This document shows positions 59,431 to 64,000 of a stretch of 64,000 nucleotides of DNA, in pieces. Numbering within the stretch: the first letter of the stretch is position 1; each line of letters begins with the position of its first letter. Location of the stretch: the NCBI RefSeq assembly GCF_042920265.1, contig NZ_JBDQZI010000001.1:558001-622000 (forward strand), read 5' to 3'. The stretch comes from Lysinibacillus_B sp042920265. Its GTDB lineage: Bacteria; Bacillota; Bacilli; Bacillales_A; Planococcaceae. A program made the position numbers and the translations under genes. The notes below the pieces were generated by a model. It did not search any database and was not told the origin of the DNA. It worked only from the letters and a program-made list of their open reading frames with translations.

Positions 59431-60789
59431 ATGATGATAGCTCAAGTTGAAACAAAGGCGAAATATACAAAGGAACAAATCAAACAGTTAGTTGTTGAAA
59501 AGCAAGTGAAATTTATCCGCTTACAATTTACGGATATTTTAGGGACAATTAAAAACGTTGAAATCCCAGTAAGCCAATTAGATAAAGCGTTAGACAATAA
59601 AATGATGTTTGATGGTTCTTCTATCGAAGGTTTCGTACGTATTGAGGAATCGGATATGTACCTTCGTCCAGATTTAGATACATTTATGATTTTCCCATGG
59701 ACAGCAGAAAAAGGGAAGGTAGCTCGGCTCATTTGTGATATTGCTCGTCCAGATGGCACACCGTTCGAAGGAGACCCACGCTCAAACTTAAAGCGTGCAT
59801 TAAAGAAAATGGAAGAGCTAGGGTTTACAAGTTTCAACCTTGGACCAGAGCCAGAGTTTTTCTTGTTTAAACTAGATGAAAAGGGAAATCCAACATTAGA
59901 GCTAAACGATGATGGCGGATATTTTGACTTAGCACCGACAGACCTTGGGGAAAACTGCCGCCGTGATATCGTATTAGAGCTTGAGGAAATGGGTTTTGAA
60001 ATTGAGGCATCTCACCATGAAGTAGCACCTGGTCAGCATGAAATTGATTTCAAATATGCCAATGCAGTCGAAGCATGTGACAACATTCAGACGTTTAAAT
60101 TAGTTGTAAAAACAATTGCACGTAAACATGGTTTACACGCAACCTTCATGCCAAAACCACTATTCGGTGTTAACGGTTCAGGAATGCATTTTAACTTATC
60201 TTTATTTAAAGAGGAAGATAATGCTTTCTTTGATGACAATGCAGATTTACAATTATCCGACACTGCTCGTTCGTTCATGGCAGGTGTACTAAAGCATATA
60301 CAGGGGTTTACAGCAATTACAAATCCAACAGTAAACTCCTATAAACGTTTAGTACCAGGTTACGAGGCGCCATGTTATGTAGCATGGTCAGCACAAAACC
60401 GTTCACCGTTAATTCGTATTCCAGCATCTCGTGGGTTATCAACGCGTATTGAGTTACGTTCAGTAGATCCATCTGCGAATCCGTATTTAGCAATGACCGT
60501 TATTTTAGAAGCAGGTCTTGATGGTGTAGTAAATCAATTAACGCCACCGGCACCAGTCGATCGCAACATTTATGTGATGAATGCCGAAGAGCGCAAACAA
60601 CACGGTATCGATAATTTACCAGCTTCACTGGAGGAGGCGTTAAATGCACTAGCGCAAGATGAAGTGATAAAAGCAGCTTTGGGTGAACATATTTATGAAA
60701 ACTTTAAAGAAGCAAAAGAAGTAGAGTATGATATGTTCCGTACAACGGTCCATCAATGGGAACGCGATCAATATATGAAGATGTATTAA
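59431..60789 (+). CDS. glnA: Glutamine synthetase, type I-alpha
   Basis: The 452-residue dodecameric enzyme makes glutamine from glutamate and ammonia. Family patterns are IRLQFTDILGTIKNVEIP, FDGSSIEGFVRIEESDMYL near 65, NLGPEPEFFLFK near 132, FKPLFGVNGSGMHFNLSLF-type KPLFGVNGSGMHFNLS near 240, RLVPGYEAPCYVAWSAQNRS near 305 and RIELRSVDPSANPY near 340. There is no adenylylation loop of the beta type. The start has GAGGAG, with a few residues more than B. subtilis. It forms the glnRA operon. Confidence 0.97.
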   Translation: MMIAQVETKAKYTKEQIKQLVVEKQVKFIRLQFTDILGTIKNVEIPVSQLDKALDNKMMFDGSSIEGFVRIEESDMYLRPDLDTFMIFPWTAEKGKVARLICDIARPDGTPFEGDPRSNLKRALKKMEELGFTSFNLGPEPEFFLFKLDEKGNPTLELNDDGGYFDLAPTDLGENCRRDIVLELEEMGFEIEASHHEVAPGQHEIDFKYANAVEACDNIQTFKLVVKTIARKHGLHATFMPKPLFGVNGSGMHFNLSLFKEEDNAFFDDNADLQLSDTARSFMAGVLKHIQGFTAITNPTVNSYKRLVPGYEAPCYVAWSAQNRSPLIRIPASRGLSTRIELRSVDPSANPYLAMTVILEAGLDGVVNQLTPPAPVDRNIYVMNAEERKQHGIDNLPASLEEALNALAQDEVIKAALGEHIYENFKEAKEVEYDMFRTTVHQWERDQYMKMY

Positions 60790-60796
60790 TAACATG

Positions 60797-60828
60797 AAAG
60801 AGATGGCTTAGCGGCCATCTCTTATTTT
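60797..60828. terminator. Bidirectional terminator after glnA
   Basis: AAGAGATGGC pairs with GCCATCTCTT around TTAGCG. The 3' side overlaps the stop end of the convergent small gene. Confidence 0.8.
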
Positions 60829-61058
60829 AATCGATCCATTAGCTTTTCATATTTCTTCGATCCGACTACCTGCTCAGCATTTTTTAACACACCATCTGGA
60901 ATCCCCATCAGAAGCCAAGTCGGGTTTGCTTCTGCAAATACGGTGCGCAATTTTTTTATTTCACTTTTGGATAAATCTACATCATACTGTAATAAATATT
61001 CCCTTACCTCGCTTTTCGAGCCATGCATTAAAAATTGAAATAATTCATGCTTTTTCAA
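60822..61058 (-). CDS. Small conserved protein, possibly DUF2624/YqfT-like (78 aa)
   Basis: The minus-strand TTG at 61058 follows AAGGATGAGGA. The 78-residue helical protein (HELFQFLMHGSKSEVREYLL, then VDLSKSEIKKLRTVFAEA and GSKKYEKLMDRLK) has the layout of DUF2624 proteins, which lie between nfo and zur in B. subtilis (yqfT). Identity is by size and place, and the resemblance is weak. It diverges from the znu operon across its promoter. Confidence 0.6.
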   Translation of the reverse strand: MKKHELFQFLMHGSKSEVREYLLQYDVDLSKSEIKKLRTVFAEANPTWLLMGIPDGVLKNAEQVVGSKKYEKLMDRLK

Positions 61059-61084
61059 ATCCTCATCCTTTCAAGCGTAAAACC

Positions 61085-61143
61085 TTTACAAAGGGCGTCA
61101 TTTCGCTTATACTAAAAAATTGTAAATCGTAATGATTTTGAAT
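61085..61143 (+). promoter_or_regulatory. znuCB-zur promoter with Zur box
   Basis: TTTACA at 61085 and TATACT at 61108 are 17 bases apart. Just downstream TAAATCGTAATGATTTTGAATT (one base over the limit, so quoted here in parts: TCGTAAT-G-ATTTTGA) matches the Zur box TCGTAAT-N-ATTACGA with two mismatches. Zinc-loaded Zur would block transcription there. Confidence 0.75.
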
Positions 61144-61161
61144 TGGAAAGAAGAGAAAGCT

Positions 61162-61908
61162 ATGTCAAAAACAATCATTCAATTAAAAGACGTGTCATTT
61201 CAATATGACTATACGCAAGTGTTAAATAACATTTCGTTTCGTGTGCAAGAAGGAGATTTCCTTGCATTACTAGGTCCGAACGGCTCAGGGAAATCTACAT
61301 TATTAAAATTAATATTAGGTTTATTAAAGCCAATGACTGGTGAAATTGAGCTATTTGGTCACGCATCGAACAGCTTTAAACAGCGAGAATTAATCGGCTA
61401 CGTTTCCCAAAAATCCAATGCGTTTAACTCCGGTTTTCCTGCCACAGTACAAGAAGTAGTCAAATCTGGGTTAGCCAAAAAAACAGGCTTATTTAAGCGG
61501 CTATCGAAAGATGCTGATGAACGAGTGCTCCATGCATTAAAAGCAGTAGGAATGGAACAGTTCGCAAAGCGTAATATTGGGCAATTATCAGGTGGACAAC
61601 AGCAGCGAGTATTTATTGCACGGGCGCTTGTCGCGGAACCGAAATTACTCATTTTAGATGAACCAACTGTTGGGATTGATCATGAAAATGTGCAGGCATT
61701 TTATGATATGCTGGCAAAGTTAAACGAGGAACAAAATATTACAATGATTTTAGTTACACATGATGTGGATACAGTGTCCAATCGCATTAGTCATGTGGCA
61801 TGCTTAAATCAGAAGATTCATTTCCATGGCTATAAAAATGATTTTGACGCGATTAGTCAAGAAGAGCTTGATGCTTGGTACGGACACGCAGTTCGAAAGA
61901 TTCACTAA
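61162..61908 (+). CDS. znuC: Zinc ABC transporter ATP-binding protein
   Basis: The product is 248 residues from the ATG at 61162. An upstream in-frame ATG at 61132 lies inside the Zur box and is rejected. Walker A is GPNGSGKST near 38, Q-loop YVSQKSNAF, signature LSGGQQQRVFIARAL near 142, Walker B LLILDEPTVGID near 162 and the H-switch LVTHDVD near 193. This is the metal ABC ATPase (ZnuC/AdcC). With ZnuB it imports zinc. The binding protein ZnuA is not encoded here. Confidence 0.9.
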   Translation: MSKTIIQLKDVSFQYDYTQVLNNISFRVQEGDFLALLGPNGSGKSTLLKLILGLLKPMTGEIELFGHASNSFKQRELIGYVSQKSNAFNSGFPATVQEVVKSGLAKKTGLFKRLSKDADERVLHALKAVGMEQFAKRNIGQLSGGQQQRVFIARALVAEPKLLILDEPTVGIDHENVQAFYDMLAKLNEEQNITMILVTHDVDTVSNRISHVACLNQKIHFHGYKNDFDAISQEELDAWYGHAVRKIH

Positions 61909-61919
61909 GAGGTATGCAT

Positions 61920-62771
61920 ATGATTGAAGCACTATTGAAATATGAATTTTTACAAAATGCCTTTTTATCAGGGATGATCATCGGCATCATTGCACCACTT
62001 CTCGGTGTATTTATTGTTGTACGGCGCTTATCTTTAATTGCGGATGCTTTATCCCATGTTACATTAGCCGGTATTGCAGGAAGCTTATATTTAAGCCAAT
62101 CATTTGTTGGGTTAGCAGCATTAAATCCGATTTATTTTGGTATTGTTGCATCTGTAAGTGGCTCCATTTTAATTGAGCGATTACGCCGTTTGTATAAGCA
62201 TTATGAAGAGCTGGCCATTCCGATTATTATGTCGGGGGGGCTTGGAATAAGTGCCATTTTTATCTCGCTGGCAAGTGGTTTTAATACAGACTTGATGAGT
62301 TATTTATTTGGTTCGGTTTCTGCTGTATCCAGGCAAGATTTATATGTTGTACTTGCCATTGCTGTTGTTGTTTTTATCTTTTTATTTACCTTTTTCAAGG
62401 AATTATTTGTGTTATCATTCGATGAAGAGTATGCAAAAGCGAGTGGTTTACCAGCAAAGTGGGTTCACTTTTTATTTATGCTAGTCGTGGCGCTTGTCAT
62501 TGCTGCAAGTATGCGTATTGTAGGAATTTTACTTGTATCGAGTATGATGACATTGCCAGTAGCAGCGGCAATGCGTATTGCCAAAGGGTTTAAACAAGCG
62601 ATTGTTTATGCTATTATTTTTGGTGAGTTAGCCGTCGTTGTAGGGTTAGTTAGTGCATTTTATTTAGATTTAGCACCAGGTGGAACGATTGTTGTCACAT
62701 CTATTCTCATTTTACTTGTTATTATTTTAGCTAAAAAGCTATTCGTACAATTTTCTACAAAAGGGGTGTAA
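61920..62771 (+). CDS. znuB: Zinc ABC transporter permease
   Basis: The product is 283 residues from the ATG at 61920, six bases after AAGAGGT. It has eight or nine membrane helices with the ABC-3 family pattern: FLSGMIIGIIAPLLGVFIVVRR, LSLIADALSHVTLAGIAGSL near 40 and LLVSSMMTLPVAAAMRIAKGF near 215. It overlaps nothing and lies 12 bases after znuC. zur follows after three bases. Confidence 0.92.
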   Translation: MIEALLKYEFLQNAFLSGMIIGIIAPLLGVFIVVRRLSLIADALSHVTLAGIAGSLYLSQSFVGLAALNPIYFGIVASVSGSILIERLRRLYKHYEELAIPIIMSGGLGISAIFISLASGFNTDLMSYLFGSVSAVSRQDLYVVLAIAVVVFIFLFTFFKELFVLSFDEEYAKASGLPAKWVHFLFMLVVALVIAASMRIVGILLVSSMMTLPVAAAMRIAKGFKQAIVYAIIFGELAVVVGLVSAFYLDLAPGGTIVVTSILILLVIILAKKLFVQFSTKGV

Positions 62772-62774
62772 GCA

Positions 62775-63185
62775 ATGAATGTTACACGTGCTTGGGAAAT
62801 TTTGAAAGACAATGGGTATAAAAAAACAGATAAACGTGAGCTCATTTTAAATATGTTTGCAGCGACAACGAAGTATTTAACAGCGCGTGATTTGCTGACG
62901 GTGTTAAAGCCGCAGTTTCCTGGTATGAGCTTTGATACGATTTATCGTAATCTAGCGACGTTTGTAGAGCTGGGTATTTTAGACGAAACGGAGTTAAATG
63001 GAGAACGTAACTTCCGCATGCATTGTGAGTCTGATCATCATCACCATCACTTTATTTGTAAAGATTGTGGCGATGTGAAGCAATTATCCGTATGCCCGAT
63101 GGATTTATTGGGCGAGAAGTTGCCAGGCTACGAAATTGAGGCGCATAAATTTGAAATTTACGGGAAATGTCCGAATTGTCAGTGA
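62775..63185 (+). CDS. zur: Zinc uptake regulator Zur (Fur family)
   Basis: The 136-residue Fur-fold repressor has an N-terminal winged helix (LTARDLLTVLKPQFPGMSFDTIYRNL, about 37-62) and a dimerisation domain with a five-histidine run (DHHHHHFICKDCG, about 86-98). A second cysteine pair (KCPNC) at the end gives the structural zinc site. It represses zinc-uptake genes, very likely including its own operon through the box at 61123. Its place at the end of znuCB makes an autoregulated circuit. Confidence 0.92.
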   Translation: MNVTRAWEILKDNGYKKTDKRELILNMFAATTKYLTARDLLTVLKPQFPGMSFDTIYRNLATFVELGILDETELNGERNFRMHCESDHHHHHFICKDCGDVKQLSVCPMDLLGEKLPGYEIEAHKFEIYGKCPNCQ

Positions 63186-63281
63186 AATATTGTGTGATTC
63201 AGATTATTTTCCAATAAAGTTGACCAAAATTCTTGTTGTTATGCTAAAATGATTATGCATAAATATTAGGAGGGTATCAAC

Positions 63282-63503
63282 ATGGCAAAGAAACCTAAAT
63301 TAGGTCACATTACAGAGTCACGCCTACAAGAAGCGTTAGATGTTCGCGACCGTTTAATCATCGAAGTATTAGTAAAAGTTTTAGACGAGAAGCTAGTAAT
63401 CGAGCGTCCAATTTTACGTGAACGTGTAACAAACTTTGTAGAGCTTGGTAACTATGATGATGAGCTAAAAGAAACTTTATACGCAATCATTAATAAGCTA
63501 TAG
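63282..63503 (+). CDS. Small helical protein, unknown (73 aa)
   Basis: AGGAGGG precedes the ATG. The short helical protein (GHITESRLQEALDVRDRLIIE, then EKLVIERPILRERVTNFVELG) has no signal or membrane segment. Codon use matches the neighbouring housekeeping genes. No family is recognised with confidence. A terminator follows, so it is probably monocistronic. Confidence 0.75.
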   Translation: MAKKPKLGHITESRLQEALDVRDRLIIEVLVKVLDEKLVIERPILRERVTNFVELGNYDDELKETLYAIINKL

Positions 63504-63515
63504 TAGCTACATAAT

Positions 63516-63546
63516 GAGAGGCTTCGATATCGGAGTCTCTTTTTTG
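63516..63546 (+). terminator. Terminator after the small gene at 63282
   Basis: GAGAGGCTtCGAT pairs imperfectly with ATCGgAGtCTCT, followed by TTTTTTG. Confidence 0.75.
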
Positions 63547-64000
63547 TTGTTACTTTGTGGAAAAAGGCTTTGTTCAATATTTTTACACGATATTAATGTA
63601 AGCTGTAATTTTAATAAGTACCTTGTTGCAATCAAGAGTTATTAGTTAAATCTCGCAATGGGCAAAAATACCAGATAAATAGTAAAAGATATTAAATGAA
63701 AGCATAATGGTAGCCTCCGCGCTTTGCCACAGCCTACACAGGAGCTAAAACAGGCGTGGCCTGTTTGGATCTCCTGTTCCTGCTCCTGACGTTGCACTTT
63801 CGTCGCAAAGAGAATCTTGGCTCCTGTGGCTATAGCGCGCTACGGCAAAAGTGAGTGCTTCTTAATATTCTAAACAAGTATTTACATTCGCTAAAAGAAA
63901 TGGTTTTCTTTCCCTTTGCACGTATTGTCTACTTGCTTCTATTGTAATAAATAAGGAGCTTTTATTACTGTTTTGTAACGGATTGATTATTTTATGGAAC
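63547..64000. other. Gene-free right end with a palindrome and a dispersed motif
   Basis: No gene is seen. ACAGGAG and AAACAGGC pair with GCCTGTTT and CTCCTGT at 63738-63777. Directly after, at 63779-63815, is a motif (CTGCTCCTGACGTTGCACTT, then TCGTCGCAAAGAG) very similar to the reverse complement of the linker in the phoH tandem repeats. The last 150 bases are AT-rich and plain. Confidence 0.55.

Noticed and set aside
1..64000. rRNA, tRNA and insertion sequences
   Set aside because: No rRNA or tRNA signature and no transposase gene was recognised on either strand. A tool search could still find a tRNA I missed.

Overview
The window is low-GC Firmicute DNA from an endospore former. The right-hand two thirds follow the Bacillus subtilis order mtaB - rpsU - yqeZ/floA - yqfC/yqfD - phoH - pgpH - ybeY - dgkA - cdd - era - recO - gly tRNA ligase - ccpN - yqfL - dnaG - sigA - cccA - trmK - yqfO - ispH - yqfQ - cshB - nfo, followed by glnRA and a zinc-uptake operon. 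A single-chain (alpha2) glycyl-tRNA synthetase lies where B. subtilis has glyQ/glyS. That, together with protein similarity, suggests the Lysinibacillus/Solibacillus side of the Bacillales. The genus is an inference.

Positions 1 to about 22,600 are the right part of a siphovirus prophage. First come the head genes: the end of a probable protease, the HK97-type capsid protein and the connectors. Tail genes follow: major tail protein, a G/GT chaperone pair with a GGGAAAG slippery site, tape measure, distal tail protein, fibre and a Gp37-like protein. Then come a probable moron, a holin and an M15 endolysin. Beyond lysis lie accessory genes: a secreted glycine-rich protein with a tiny membrane partner, an RNA polymerase alpha-CTD-like protein, an Ltp-type superinfection-exclusion protein and an XRE repressor. 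The last block is a rightward operon of small genes separated by three related hairpin elements, then an HTH protein, an FtsK-like ATPase, a replication-relaxation protein and a frameshifted membrane protein. No integrase is in view, so it presumably lies to the left of the window.

From 22,660 to 27,510 are mtaB, three leftward genes (a lipoprotein, a DHFR-like reductase and an HExxH membrane protein), deoC and rpsU. From 27,900 to 38,830 is the envelope, sporulation and housekeeping run. A textbook sigma-W promoter precedes yqeZ-floA. The 3' end of phoH is repeated in tandem about three more times. From 38,930 to 41,404 are a hypothetical gene and glyQS, both leftward. glyQS has a glycine T-box and a duplicated 3' end. 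From 41,490 to 52,290 are ccpN-yqfL, dnaG-rpoD, cccA, trmK-yqfO and an amino-acid ABC transporter. From 52,300 to 57,190 are ispH and yqfQ (leftward), a gene-poor stretch of about 0.9 kb, cshB and nfo. From 57,370 to the end are a PBP4-type peptidase, glnRA with two GlnR boxes, and znuC-znuB-zur behind a Zur box.

The best leads for undescribed biology are: the three intercistronic hairpin elements with compensatory stem changes (18,042-18,709); the secreted protein and partner pair (15,349-16,057); and gene 3'-end duplications at phoH and glyQS that lie beside a dispersed motif seen again near 63,780.
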